Part shown: positions 1-9,074 of the stretch, piece by piece | How the letters are laid out: every line of letters begins with the position of its first letter | Position numbering within the stretch: the stretch's first letter is position 1 | Origin: Gammaproteobacteria bacterium | GTDB taxonomy: Bacteria; Pseudomonadota; Gammaproteobacteria; Arenicellales; Arenicellaceae | Assembly (NCBI GenBank): GCA_022447525.1 | Contig: JAKVBA010000010.1 | Span: forward strand, 1-57,206 | Direction: 5' to 3' | Length of the DNA stretch: 57,206 bases | Translations under genes and position numbers: made by a program | Notes under the pieces: model-generated | Told to the model about the DNA's origin: nothing | Database searches by the model: none | What the model saw: only the letters and a program-made list of their open reading frames with translations

Positions 1-631
1 CACGAGACTCAAACTCACGGACTAACATCTTGTCTGAGAAATACTGATTACCAACAACGTTAATTTTCTTAATTTTGGCCGTGGGGCCTTCTTTTACATG
101 CAACTTTACCTTTACTCGATTTCTAGGTAGATCGGTAACTTCTGTACCAACTTGCGCATTGTATTTACCCTGATTGAGATACTGACGTTTAAGCTCCTGT
201 TTAACCTGTTCTAGAACGTTGGGTTGATAAACACGGCCCTCGATAAAATCATTACTTGAAAGTGCCTCTCTCAGTGACTCTTCTTTAATTAGTTTATTAC
301 CGGCAAATTCTATCTGAGCAATAGATGGATATTCGATAACAGTCAACACAATGTCATCGCCTTCTGTGGTCATTTCAATATTCTTGAAGAAACCCGTTCG
401 GTAGAGTTCACGAATAATATTTGATGATTCTGTTGTGGAAAAATTATCTCCAACTTTGACTGGCATCAAATTAAAAAGTGCTCCTGCCGAAATTCTCTGT
501 AAGCCCTTAATCCGGATATCTTTAACAACAAACGATCTCTGCTCGAAGCTTGTTTGTGCCTTTACCATAGTAATCTGTGTACTTGCAATAGATACAAATA
601 CCAGCATTGCTAAGATTGGAGTTCTTATCAT
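1..631 (-). CDS. bamA: Outer membrane protein assembly factor BamA, N-terminal part (cut by window edge)
   Basis: BamA is the central subunit of the BAM complex, which folds beta-barrel proteins into the outer membrane. The visible 210 codons encode a signal peptide ending near AKAQ, then POTRA-type repeats: the first follows FVVKDIRIKGLQRIS, the next IAQIEFAGNKLIKEE and the third begins KIKKINVVGNQYFS. The ATG at 631 is preceded by GAGGA (639-643) at normal spacing, which fixes the start. The barrel lies beyond the left edge. It follows rseP on the same strand with a gap of about 140 bases, the usual gammaproteobacterial order. Identification rests on the POTRA pattern plus synteny; I see no frameshift in the visible part. 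Confidence 0.95.
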   Translation of the reverse strand, partial: MIRTPILAMLVFVSIASTQITMVKAQTSFEQRSFVVKDIRIKGLQRISAGALFNLMPVKVGDNFSTTESSNIIRELYRTGFFKNIEMTTEGDDIVLTVIEYPSIAQIEFAGNKLIKEESLREALSSNDFIEGRVYQPNVLEQVKQELKRQYLNQGKYNAQVGTEVTDLPRNRVKVKLHVKEGPTAKIKKINVVGNQYFSDKMLVREFESR

Positions 632-774
632 TATTTTTTCCTCTGATTTGGCCAACGAGAATTAAATCTTAATTTCTAATACTAGTGCTTTCCTGACTTT
701 AAACAACGAGGAACGCTTATGTTCACGGCAATAAGTTGATAAACAACGCACCATGCGCTTCTCAGTTTGAGAGT

Positions 775-2139
775 TTAATTCAATAGTCTAAAAATATCAT
801 TATAAAAAGCCAGCAGCATAAATCCCAACAAGAGAACCACACCAATCCTTTGGCCAACTGCGAAAAAAGATTCTGCTACCCGCTTGCCAGCTATACCTTC
901 CACCAGATGAACTAATAGGTGACCACCATCTAAAACGGGTATTGGTAATAGATTCATAACACCCAAGCTGATACTTATAACCGCTAACACATGGATATAG
1001 TAGTCCAGACCAATCTGTATCGCTTGACCAGCCACGTTTGCGATTGTTATCGGACCATTGATATTTTCATGCGATACTTGCAGAGTAATCATCTTACCCA
1101 ACATACGCAAAGTAACAGTAGACATTTGCCAGGTCTGATCTAAGCCGTGTATTAAAGCTTGCCAAAAAGATCTATTTATTTTAACTATTTGATCAAGATC
1201 ATAGGGCGTGGCGACAGGCCCAACACCAATAACTGCACGAGACTCACCGTTGAATTCCCTGACTTCCGGTGTCACCTTCAGCTGAATTAGCGCTCCCTGC
1301 CGATCTATTTCGAGTAAAAGCTCACCAGCCCGACTCGGCGCAATTTGTTCCGACATTGCTTGCCAAGAATTAACCTTAACGCCGTTAATTCCAAGTATTT
1401 TATCGCCCTTTTTTATACCCGCTTTTTCCGCTGGAGAACCGTCACCAACCACATCGATTTCACTTGAGATTTTAGGTAATTGTGGCACCAAACCTAATTG
1501 CAACATCATACTTCTGGGATTGATGTTATAGATTGGGATCTTATCTGTTTGGATGTTTAATGTTCTTTTGCTGCTACCGGACAGCACCTCTAGAACCAAG
1601 GGTTCACTCTTAAGAACCTGATTCATGATGTATAACTGCTGATGTGACATAAATGCTATCTCACGCCCATTCACTGTCAATAGTCGATCACCAGATTGCC
1701 CCCCAGCTTGTACAAGTGCTGAATTTGGCCGTGGATCCCCCAGAACTGGGTCTAGGCGCTCTTCACTTTGCAGCCCAAGAAATGTCAAGAGTACAATAGC
1801 AAATAAAAAATTGATGCCTGGACCAGCGAGGATTATGAGACTCCTTTTCCAAATGGGCTGATTATCAAAGGCTCTATGTTTTTCATTTTCGGTGACTTTT
1901 ACATCAGGATCGTTTTCCCCAAGCATTCGAACGTAACCGCCAAGAGGAATAGCCGCTATCACGTATTCAGTTTGATCTGGTCCTGCAACCTTGCTCCAAA
2001 GCGGCTTGCCAAAACCAACCGAAAACTTAAGCACTTTAACACCGAGTTTCTTCGCCACCCAGTAATGTCCAAATTCATGAACCGCAACCAGAACTCCGAT
2101 AGCAATAATGAAACCGATGACGCTATATAAAAAACCCAT
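775..2139 (-). CDS. rseP: RIP metalloprotease RseP (site-2 protease)
   Basis: Inner-membrane zinc protease that makes the second cut in anti-sigma factor RseA and so activates the sigma-E envelope-stress response; it also clears remnant signal peptides. The 454 residues match E. coli RseP in length. The zinc motif HEFGH is at residues 21-25 in the first membrane helix, and the second metal motif NLLPIPVLDGG ends near 406 with Asp404. Two periplasmic PDZ domains lie between, roughly 115-200 and 225-300, the second with SPAEKAGIKKGDKILGING. Further membrane helices are near 100-122, 378-400 and 430-447. It sits between dxr (63-base gap) and bamA. All catalytic residues are present. Confidence 0.97.
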   Translation of the reverse strand: MGFLYSVIGFIIAIGVLVAVHEFGHYWVAKKLGVKVLKFSVGFGKPLWSKVAGPDQTEYVIAAIPLGGYVRMLGENDPDVKVTENEKHRAFDNQPIWKRSLIILAGPGINFLFAIVLLTFLGLQSEERLDPVLGDPRPNSALVQAGGQSGDRLLTVNGREIAFMSHQQLYIMNQVLKSEPLVLEVLSGSSKRTLNIQTDKIPIYNINPRSMMLQLGLVPQLPKISSEIDVVGDGSPAEKAGIKKGDKILGINGVKVNSWQAMSEQIAPSRAGELLLEIDRQGALIQLKVTPEVREFNGESRAVIGVGPVATPYDLDQIVKINRSFWQALIHGLDQTWQMSTVTLRMLGKMITLQVSHENINGPITIANVAGQAIQIGLDYYIHVLAVISISLGVMNLLPIPVLDGGHLLVHLVEGIAGKRVAESFFAVGQRIGVVLLLGFMLLAFYNDIFRLLN

Positions 2140-2202
2140 TAACTTCTTCTACCCATCTTCCCAATTAAACCAAAATCAACATTGACGTTAGCTGATCGAC
2201 GG

Positions 2203-3363
2203 TCAGTGTATCGCTCGCTTGGCAATGATTCTTGCTTCATTATCAATGTTTAATATCGCTGATAAATCAGTGGGTGCCTCATCTTTAAGATAAATCATCG
2301 CAGACTCAATAATAGTTGGGATTGAAGTAAAAGAAATTTTCTGATTCAAAAAGGCTTCGACAGCAATTTCATTAGCCGCATTTAGTGCGATCGGCAACGC
2401 TCCCCCCTCTTGCGCGGCTTGCCTTGCTAAAAATAAACATGGCATATTGTTGTAGTCTGGTTTTTGAAAATCCAGCCGGGCTATTTCAGTAATATCAAGC
2501 GCTGCTGCTCCAGAGTTTACTCGACTTGGCCAGGCCAAGGCATGAGCGATAGGGATTTTCATATCTGGAGAACCCAGCTGTGCTATGAATGAACCATCTA
2601 TGTATTCAACCATTGAATGAATAATGCTTTGTGGATGAACTACCACTTCTACCCTATCCGCATCAATTGAGAACAAAGCGGTTGCCTCAATAAGCTCCAA
2701 GCCTTTATTCATCATAGTCGCAGAATCCACCGAAATCTTACGACCCATTTGCCAATTGGGGTGAGCGCATGCCTCTTCAGGTCTAATATTATCCAGTGAT
2801 GACCATTCCCTACCCAAAAATGGCCCGCCAGATGCAGTCAAATGAAGTTTCTTGACTCCATCATAAACCTGTTTATCCGGCAAACACTGAAAAATAGCAT
2901 TGTGCTCACTGTCTATCGGTAACACCAAGGCACCATGTTCTCGAGCTTCATTTATAAAGAGATCGCCAGTCATGACGAGAGGTTCTTTGTTCGCTATCAT
3001 CGTGCGTTTTCCTGCCCTTACCGCAGCCAAGGTAGGCCTTAGTCCTGCAGCTCCGACAATAGCAGCCATGACGGCATCACATCGATCACTTGTCACGCAA
3101 TTAACAACCTCCTCCTCACCCGATCGCACCTCTATATCGCTAAGGTCAGCTTTAGCAAGTTCGGCTAGCAACTCCTCAGCAGCCTTCTCACACAGCATGA
3201 CCGCCACTTTTGGGTTATGAACTAGGCACTGAGCCAACATTTCTGTGGTATTTGTGTTTGCGGTAAGAGCATAAACATCGTATTTTTCGGGATGCCGTGC
3301 TATTACATCTAAGGTGCTTTTGCCTACAGAACCAGTTGAGCCCAATATAGTTATCGATTGCAT
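2203..3363 (-). CDS. dxr: 1-deoxy-D-xylulose 5-phosphate reductoisomerase
   Basis: Catalyses the NADPH-dependent conversion of DXP to MEP, the committed step of the non-mevalonate isoprenoid pathway; it is the target of fosmidomycin. The 386-residue cytosolic protein opens with the nucleotide-binding loop GSTGSVGKSTL (8-18). The metal ligands are visible as Asp151 and Glu153 in PIDSEHNAIFQ and Glu223 in MMNKGLE. The substrate loop HPNWQMGRKI starts at 201. It lies in the uppS-cdsA-dxr-rseP run, so isoprenoid supply (dxr) and its use for undecaprenyl carrier (uppS) are co-located. Also called ispC. Nothing unusual is seen. Confidence 0.97.
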   Translation of the reverse strand: MQSITILGSTGSVGKSTLDVIARHPEKYDVYALTANTNTTEMLAQCLVHNPKVAVMLCEKAAEELLAELAKADLSDIEVRSGEEEVVNCVTSDRCDAVMAAIVGAAGLRPTLAAVRAGKRTMIANKEPLVMTGDLFINEAREHGALVLPIDSEHNAIFQCLPDKQVYDGVKKLHLTASGGPFLGREWSSLDNIRPEEACAHPNWQMGRKISVDSATMMNKGLELIEATALFSIDADRVEVVVHPQSIIHSMVEYIDGSFIAQLGSPDMKIPIAHALAWPSRVNSGAAALDITEIARLDFQKPDYNNMPCLFLARQAAQEGGALPIALNAANEIAVEAFLNQKISFTSIPTIIESAMIYLKDEAPTDLSAILNIDNEARIIAKRAIH

Positions 3364-3404
3364 ATCTACTAAAAGCGAAATCCAATTCCAATAAAATCAG
3401 CGTA

Positions 3405-4208
3405 CTAGGTCCATATTCCTAGTAAAAGTAAGCCCAAAGCAAAAACAGGTAGGCCAGCCATCAAACTATCTACACGATCTAAGATGCCTCCATGCCCTGG
3501 TAAAATTTGACTGCTGTCTTTTAAGCCAACGTGTCTCTTGAGTTTACTTTCAAACAAGTCTCCCCCAACTGAGGATACAGCAGTAAGAATAGCAGTAATA
3601 AGTAATCCTGCCGCCCCACCAGCTGGGAATAAAAAAAAGAGCAAAGGTATGTATATAGTTACTACTAACAGTAGGCCTCCGACAAAGCCTTCCACCGTTT
3701 TACCTGGGCTCACAGATGGCGCCAGTTTGCGTTTACCAAATCGTTTTCCACAAAAATAGGCGCCCACGTCGGCGGCGACTACTATCAAGAAAAAACCCAA
3801 CACCCAAAAGGGACCGTTAGTAAGAGTTCTAATCTCAATAATTGCCCAACCAGCGGTTGCAAGGGTACTTATGCCAACCATCAACTTGACCCATCTGATA
3901 TTAATAAAAGCAAACCAACCTCGGGTCGTGAAAGCGAATAATGCCATCCAGATTGCACAAACGCTCCCAATGACGATAACAGGTGGCACACTATTCTGGC
4001 CTAAACCATAGGCCGCCGATATAAAGAGCAAATAAGATAGCGCCTGAGCTATTGGATTATCGATCTGACAAAATCTTAGCCACTCGTAGAAACCTGCCAA
4101 CAGCATGACACTAATCATTATGGTCCAATAAACCGGGTTTTTGGCAAACAAGGCCGCGAGTAAAACAGCCACAAGAATAACTGCGGTTATGATTCTCTGT
4201 TTAAGCAT
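3405..4208 (-). CDS. cdsA: Phosphatidate cytidylyltransferase
   Basis: Makes CDP-diacylglycerol from phosphatidate and CTP, the branch point to all bacterial phospholipids. The 267-residue polytopic inner-membrane protein has about seven hydrophobic segments. The C-terminal family signature runs through residues 221-248, with SKLKRHVGLKDSS followed by LPGHGGILDRVDS, including the paired metal-binding aspartates. The start overlaps the 3' end of uppS by 8 bases, suggesting translational coupling. The family usually has 265-285 residues, so it is full length. Confidence 0.96.
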   Translation of the reverse strand: MLKQRIITAVILVAVLLAALFAKNPVYWTIMISVMLLAGFYEWLRFCQIDNPIAQALSYLLFISAAYGLGQNSVPPVIVIGSVCAIWMALFAFTTRGWFAFINIRWVKLMVGISTLATAGWAIIEIRTLTNGPFWVLGFFLIVVAADVGAYFCGKRFGKRKLAPSVSPGKTVEGFVGGLLLVVTIYIPLLFFLFPAGGAAGLLITAILTAVSSVGGDLFESKLKRHVGLKDSSQILPGHGGILDRVDSLMAGLPVFALGLLLLGIWT

Positions 4209-5040
4209 GTGAATCCTCGGAGTTAAAATTTTTGTTGCTATCGATTTTCGGTATCTTATCTACGGCATTTCCAAATCTTCGGTCGCGATGGGTATACAAA
4301 AGTAGGGCCTCGGTGAATGCGTCCTCATCAAAGTCAGGCCACAATAGATCGGTGAAGTAAAACTCCGAGTAAGCAGCCTGCCAAAGCATGAAATTGCTAA
4401 TACGATACTCCCCACTAGTGCGTATGAAAAGATCAGGGTCCGGCTGACCAGCAGTGCACAGACATTGGCTTATCATGTTCTCATCGATCTGATCGGGCTG
4501 TAAATCACCTTGAGCTACCTTAGTAGCAAGCGCTCTTGCTGATTGAACGATATCCCAGCGGCCACCATAATTTATCGCAACATTAAGAACCAGAGCGGCG
4601 TTATCAGCAGTGGCTTCTGTCGCATGCTTCGCTAATCTTTGAATTTTTGGCTCGAATCTAGTCAAGTCACCAACAAGATTTAGCTTTACACTATTTTCAT
4701 CAAGCTTGGCAGTCTGATTTTCCAATGCTCCCATTAACAACTCCATAAGAGCATTAACCTCATTGGCTGGTCTATTCCAGTTTTCGCTACTAAAAGCGTA
4801 TATAGACAGATAAGGTATCTCATGTTTCAAGCAGCTTTTGATCAACTGCTTCACAGCATCTACACCCCGTCGATGGCCAGCCACCCTGGTCAAACCCTTA
4901 GAGTTTGCCCAACGACCATTGCCGTCCATGATAACGGCAACGTGTCTAGGCTTAGGCGTGATGATATCTGGTACCACTTTACCCCTTCTCGACAGCTTTC
5001 CTCTTAGGAGAATAAAAACTGCTTTCAAACGTGAAAACAT
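4201..5040 (-). CDS. uppS: Undecaprenyl diphosphate synthase (UppS/IspU)
   Basis: Cis-prenyltransferase that condenses eight isopentenyl diphosphates onto farnesyl diphosphate to give C55-PP, the lipid carrier for peptidoglycan and other envelope polysaccharides. The 279-residue protein carries the pyrophosphate-binding motif MDGNGRWA at 38-45 (Asp39), then SIYAFSSENWNRP and the C-terminal RTSGEYRISNFMLWQ and FTDLLWPDF segments. It has about 30 residues ahead of the catalytic core, with a basic N-terminus, slightly longer than the E. coli enzyme. It lies 22 bases downstream of frr and overlaps cdsA. Confidence 0.96.
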   Translation of the reverse strand: MFSRLKAVFILLRGKLSRRGKVVPDIITPKPRHVAVIMDGNGRWANSKGLTRVAGHRRGVDAVKQLIKSCLKHEIPYLSIYAFSSENWNRPANEVNALMELLMGALENQTAKLDENSVKLNLVGDLTRFEPKIQRLAKHATEATADNAALVLNVAINYGGRWDIVQSARALATKVAQGDLQPDQIDENMISQCLCTAGQPDPDLFIRTSGEYRISNFMLWQAAYSEFYFTDLLWPDFDEDAFTEALLLYTHRDRRFGNAVDKIPKIDSNKNFNSEDSHA

Positions 5041-5062
5041 AACAAAGAACTGAGACCGGGAG

Positions 5063-5620
5063 CTAGACGGTTAAAATTTCAGCTTCTTTCTCTTTGACAA
5101 CCTCATCTACCTGGCTCACATATTTATCAGTCAGCTTTTGCACTAGATCTTGAGCTCTTTTATCATCATCCTCAGTGATGTCTTTGTCTTTCAACAACGA
5201 CTTAAAATCATTGTTTGCATCTCTGCGAATATTCCTAATCGCTACTTTACCGCTCTCTCCCTCCGCTGCAGCAACTTTGACCATTTCTCTACGACGTTCC
5301 TCGGTTAGAGGAGGCAGAGGAATTCTTATCAACTCCCCTGCGGTCATAGGATTCAAACCAAGGTTGGCTTCCATAATTGCTTTTTCAACGACTGGCACCA
5401 TTGGCTTTTCCCATGGTTGAACACCAAGTGTTCGTGCGTCTTGAACGGTAATATTAGCCACCTGATTAATGGGCGTGGGACTGCCGTAATAGTCGACCAT
5501 TACGTGCTCGATCAAGGCTGGAGAAGCTCTTCCTGTACGAATTTTTGCCATTTCTCCTCGCATTGATTCAATACTTTTTTGCATACGTTGTTCGGCGTCT
5601 TTTAGAATGTCGTCAATCAT
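5063..5620 (-). CDS. frr: Ribosome recycling factor
   Basis: RRF works with EF-G to split post-termination ribosomes. The 185-residue length equals that of E. coli Frr. The N-terminus [17 protein letters not shown] and the segment [19 protein letters not shown] are diagnostic, as is [15 protein letters not shown] in the long-helix domain. It sits between pyrH (214-base gap) and uppS. The larger upstream gap leaves room for an internal promoter, though I could not identify one with confidence. Confidence 0.97.
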   Translation of the reverse strand: MIDDILKDAEQRMQKSIESMRGEMAKIRTGRASPALIEHVMVDYYGSPTPINQVANITVQDARTLGVQPWEKPMVPVVEKAIMEANLGLNPMTAGELIRIPLPPLTEERRREMVKVAAAEGESGKVAIRNIRRDANNDFKSLLKDKDITEDDDKRAQDLVQKLTDKYVSQVDEVVKEKEAEILTV

Positions 5621-5834
5621 GATTTTTCGAGCTTGGTTTGTACCAAAAATATCATCGTTAATTGGAGTTACGATTCCATTTTTGTTTGTTTAAAGTGTTA
5701 AAGTCGAGGTGCTAGAAACTTTGAGCATTGCGGGATGGTAACAGCAAGACACAGCCAACACCATCATCTCTAATCTAGTCTTACTTGTCGGTCAGCAGTA
5801 TCTTGGTACCCGGCAATAAAATTAGAAACTTCGA

Positions 5835-6602
5835 TTATGAGCTGGTTATAACTGTCCCAATTTCTATACCTTGACTCATTTTAGTAAGCGCACCCTGATC
5901 GCTTATAGACAGCACCCTCATGGCCATCTCATTATCACGACAAAGAGCGATCGCAGTAGCATCCATCACTCCGAGTCTTTTTTGTAATACTTCATCATAA
6001 GTAATTTTATCGTAGCGTTTGGCGTCAGGATTTTTGGCGGGATCAGAATCATATACGCCATCAACCTTTGTGGCTTTTACCAAAACGTCGGCATTGATCT
6101 CAGCAGCACGCAAACTCGCCGCCGTATCAGTTGTAAAATAGGGATTTCCTGTTCCCGCCGCGAATATAACCACTCGTCCGAGATTCAGGTGCTTTAACGC
6201 ACGCAATCGAACATATGGCTCAGATACAGGAGAGATTGGAATAGCCGATTGAACTCGGGCGCCAACACCGATCTGCTTTAGGCCCTGTTGAATAGCCAAG
6301 GCGTTCATAACCGTGGCTAGCATACCAATATAGTCCGCGGTGGCTCTTTCGATCCCTGACTCTGAGGCAGAAATGCCTCTGAAAAAATTGCCACCTCCGA
6401 CGACAATCGCGACCTGTGTTCCTAGCTCAACGACGTCTGCAATTTCTTTGCAAACGCCGTTAAGTGTCTGCGCATCTATACCGAATTTACTGTCACCCTC
6501 ACTTCCAGCGAGCGCTTCACCACTTAGCTTTAGAAGAATTCTTCTATACCCTCTCGTTGACTCTTTAGCACCATGTTCGTTGCTCAATGAATCGTTTGGC
6601 AT
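5835..6602 (-). CDS. pyrH: Uridylate kinase (UMP kinase)
   Basis: Bacterial UMP kinase of the amino-acid-kinase fold, making UDP from UMP and ATP. The core begins with RRILLKLSGEALAG near residue 20 and contains IVVGGGNFFRG, the UMP-binding DYIGMLATVMNALA and GTGNPYFTTDTAA. At 255 residues it is about 14 longer than the E. coli enzyme because of a hydrophilic N-terminal leader. I keep the ATG at 6602, but a later start is possible. It is the third gene of the rpsB-tsf-pyrH-frr run. Confidence 0.96.
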   Translation of the reverse strand: MPNDSLSNEHGAKESTRGYRRILLKLSGEALAGSEGDSKFGIDAQTLNGVCKEIADVVELGTQVAIVVGGGNFFRGISASESGIERATADYIGMLATVMNALAIQQGLKQIGVGARVQSAIPISPVSEPYVRLRALKHLNLGRVVIFAAGTGNPYFTTDTAASLRAAEINADVLVKATKVDGVYDSDPAKNPDAKRYDKITYDEVLQKRLGVMDATAIALCRDNEMAMRVLSISDQGALTKMSQGIEIGTVITSS

Positions 6603-6677
6603 TGAATGAATCTCCTAATTTTTAGTCTTATTTATCGATATTCTGCGCGGTATAATACTTGTATTTGCGAAAGAATG

Positions 6678-7556
6678 TTACGCTTTTCCTGCTTGTGCCA
6701 TTACTTCGCTTACAAAGTCGTCTTCTTTCTTCTCGATCCCTTCGCCTACTTCATAGCGAACGAATTGAGTCACTTCAGCACCCGCTGATTTAAGTAATTT
6801 CTCAACAGTCTGATCTGGATCTTTTACGAATGCTTGCCCTAGCAGGGTTACTTCATTCAAATACTTACGAATACGACCCTCGACCATTTTTTCCATAATC
6901 TCCGCTGGCTTACCGCTTTCTGCAGCTTGCGCAGAAAATATCTCACGCTCCTTGTCAAGCAACTCGGCAGGAACTTGGTCAGCTGAAACACAAACTGGTT
7001 TACTTGCTGCAACGTGCATTGCAATATCTTTGGCCAGCTCTTCACTTCCGCCCTTGACGCGAGTGAGCACAGAAATTTTGTTGCCGTGCTGATAAGCACC
7101 AACAACTTCACCATCACCAGCTTCAACGATTTCAAAACGACGCACAGTGATGTTCTCACCAATCTCTTGAATTAGAGCTTGGCGTGCGGCTTCAACAGTT
7201 TGGCCGCCTTCAACGTCTATATCCGCCAATGCTTCAACGCTGGCAGGTTTTGACGCCATCACCGCGCTAGCAACTTGCTTTGCAAATGCAACAAAACCTT
7301 CGTTTTTAGCAGAGAAGTCAGTCTCTGAATTAATTTCAACAGCAACACCAGTTGAACCGTCGACTAGAGTTACGATTGTGCCTTCTGCAGCCACTCGGCC
7401 AGCTTTTTTGTCAGCCTGAGCTGCGCCACGCTTGCGAAGCTCTTCGATTGCAGCTTCGATATCGCCGTTCGTTTCGGTCAACATCTTCTTGCATTCCATC
7501 ATGCCAGCGCCGGTGCGCTCGCGTAATTCTTTTACTAAAGAGGCAGTAATTGCCAT
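6678..7556 (-). CDS. tsf: Elongation factor Ts
   Basis: Guanine-nucleotide exchange factor for EF-Tu. The start is placed at the ATG at 7556, giving [20 protein letters not shown], because this matches the conserved EF-Ts N-terminus and an AGGTGA ribosome-binding site lies at 7561-7566. An upstream in-frame start at 7634 would add 26 hydrophobic residues that do not belong to the family. The 292-residue product has the UBA-like N-terminal domain with [21 protein letters not shown], then the exchange core including [17 protein letters not shown]. It is 101 bases downstream of rpsB, the usual partner. Confidence 0.97.
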   Translation of the reverse strand: MAITASLVKELRERTGAGMMECKKMLTETNGDIEAAIEELRKRGAAQADKKAGRVAAEGTIVTLVDGSTGVAVEINSETDFSAKNEGFVAFAKQVASAVMASKPASVEALADIDVEGGQTVEAARQALIQEIGENITVRRFEIVEAGDGEVVGAYQHGNKISVLTRVKGGSEELAKDIAMHVAASKPVCVSADQVPAELLDKEREIFSAQAAESGKPAEIMEKMVEGRIRKYLNEVTLLGQAFVKDPDQTVEKLLKSAGAEVTQFVRYEVGEGIEKKEDDFVSEVMAQAGKA

Positions 7557-7560
7557 GGGA

Positions 7561-7566
7561 TCACCT
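7561..7566 (-). promoter_or_regulatory. Ribosome-binding site that fixes the tsf start
   Basis: AGGTGA on the minus strand ends 4 bases before the ATG at 7556. It favours the conserved EF-Ts N-terminus over the longer reading frame beginning at 7634. Confidence 0.75.
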
Positions 7567-7657
7567 ATCAGATAAAAAAGGTTGTAACTAAATTGGAATC
7601 GAGTGATAAAGCAAAGAAGCCGGAGTAAAAACACCTCCAGCCTCTTGTGTTGCTGGC

Positions 7658-8665
7658 TTAGCCTAGTTTGGCCTTAGCTTGAGAAATCCACTCTTCACGT
7701 TCGATGCGGCCTTTGAAATTCAATTGCGCATCGATTCGCTCAACATCTTCAGCTGAGAGCTCAGCGATTTGTTTGAATGTTGTAACACCAAGAGCTTTAA
7801 GCTTACCTTCGATTACTGGGCCGATACCATTAATCTCGGTCAGCGCATCACCACCCTCAGTCGCTGCAGATACTTCCTCTACAACCGCTTCCTCAGCAAC
7901 TTCTTCTACAGCTGCCTCGGCTTCTTCGACTACTTCAACATATTCGTTTGCATCGCCTTCGCTAACAGCTGGTCTAATCTGAGCAGCACCACGGGCTTCG
8001 ATGATTGTGTCAGCTACAGCGTTGGTGTAGAGCTCGATAGCTCTGATTGCATCGTCGTTTCCTGGGATAACATAATCTACGCCATCAGGCACGCAGTTAG
8101 TGTCAACTACTGCAATTACAGGAATACCTAGTTTGTTTGCTTCAGACACTGCGATGTATTCAGATTTAACGTCAATTACAAACAATGCATCAGGAAGACC
8201 AGGCATGTTTTTGATGCCGCCAAGACTGCGCTCAAGCTTCACTCGCTCACGCTCTTGCATGAGCGCTTCTTTTTTACCCAACCGCGCATTCGTACCTTCA
8301 ACCATAGCGGTATCAAGTTCCTTTAAACGGCGAATAGAATTTTTAACTGTCTTAAAGTTGGTGAGCATGCCACCCAACCAACGGTGATTTACGTAAGGAG
8401 TGCCAGCACGTTCCGCTGCTTCCTTTACTAACTTACTTGCTGAGCGTTTTGTTCCTACCAACATGACAGACCCACCATTCCCAACAACATTGCCGATGTA
8501 ATTCATCGCGTCGTTGAACATCGGAAGTGTCTTTTCTAAATTGATAATATGGATTTTATTTCGATCCCCAAAGATAAATGGGCGCATTTTTGGTGACCAG
8601 TAACGAGTTTGATGGCCGAAGTGAACGCCTGCTTCTAGCATTTGGCGCATAGTAACGTTTGACAT
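7658..8665 (-). CDS. rpsB: 30S ribosomal protein S2 with C-terminal acidic linker and helix-hairpin-helix domain
   Basis: S2 is a late-assembling 30S protein near the mRNA exit and the S1 attachment site. Residues 1-226 are an ordinary S2 core ([55 protein letters not shown]). The protein then continues to 335 residues instead of about 241 in E. coli. Residues 237-270 are a strongly acidic, Val/Glu/Ala-rich linker, and 273-335 form a compact domain with the helix-hairpin-helix core [20 protein letters not shown] and the ending [19 protein letters not shown]. From memory, this tail resembles one found on L21 and NuoE proteins of other proteobacteria. Its role on S2 is unknown; no frameshift separates it from the core. 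Confidence 0.97.
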   Translation of the reverse strand: MSNVTMRQMLEAGVHFGHQTRYWSPKMRPFIFGDRNKIHIINLEKTLPMFNDAMNYIGNVVGNGGSVMLVGTKRSASKLVKEAAERAGTPYVNHRWLGGMLTNFKTVKNSIRRLKELDTAMVEGTNARLGKKEALMQERERVKLERSLGGIKNMPGLPDALFVIDVKSEYIAVSEANKLGIPVIAVVDTNCVPDGVDYVIPGNDDAIRAIELYTNAVADTIIEARGAAQIRPAVSEGDANEYVEVVEEAEAAVEEVAEEAVVEEVSAATEGGDALTEINGIGPVIEGKLKALGVTTFKQIAELSAEDVERIDAQLNFKGRIEREEWISQAKAKLG

Positions 8666-8914
8666 GTGTACTCCAAATTGTACGGGTTATTACAAATCCG
8701 ATGTATCTAGCCCACTAACCTTTTACCACGCTGTCATCTGCAAATCGCAGTCGATTTTAAAACCACGTGTTCTGGTTATTAACTACCAAAATCACGCAAC
8801 TAAACCCACCACTCAACAACCCCTAAAAAAGATTGCTTATTTGATTTAAAAACAACAACTTAAATAGATAAAAAGCACCCAGCAAACAATAATGACCAAC
8901 GGATGATTTAAGTT
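8666..8914 (-). promoter_or_regulatory. Long rpsB 5' leader, possible S2-responsive leader
   Basis: If the promoter at 8923-8951 is used, the rpsB mRNA carries a leader of about 250 bases. It contains a perfect 6-bp hairpin (AAATCG/CGATTT, 8742-8757, loop of 4). E. coli rpsB is known to be autoregulated by S2 through its leader; that this leader works likewise is inference, and I did not recognise the conserved fold. Confidence 0.3.
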
Positions 8915-8922
8915 GAGGCGCG

Positions 8923-8951
8923 TTTATACCATAGCCCTTTAGCATCAACAA
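8923..8951 (-). promoter_or_regulatory. Sigma-70 promoter of rpsB-tsf with extended -10
   Basis: On the minus strand, TTGTTG (8946-8951) is separated by exactly 17 bases from TATAAA (8923-8928). The TG one base before the -10 makes it an extended -10 element. The bases just after the -10 are CGCGCC, a GC-rich discriminator of the kind linked to stringent control at ribosomal promoters. It is the best promoter match I found in the gap between rpsB and the wax synthase gene. Confidence 0.6.
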
Positions 8952-9062
8952 GAATAATTCTTTAAATATAGGTTAATTTACTCGTTTTCCTGCTCATTTG
9001 ATATCGATGTGAACCACTTGAATTTTCAATGTATCATGTCCTCAAAATTATAAATGAATAGC

Positions 9063-9067
9063 GAGGA
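9063..9067 (+). promoter_or_regulatory. Ribosome-binding site that fixes the wax synthase start
   Basis: GAGGA lies 7 bases before the GTG at 9075. It supports initiation there rather than at the ATG at 9054, which has no such site and would add seven residues absent from the family N-terminus. Confidence 0.6.
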
Positions 9068-9074
9068 ACGCACA

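Noticed and set aside
7557-7634. Longer EF-Ts start
   Set aside because: The family N-terminus and ribosome-binding site place the start at 7556.
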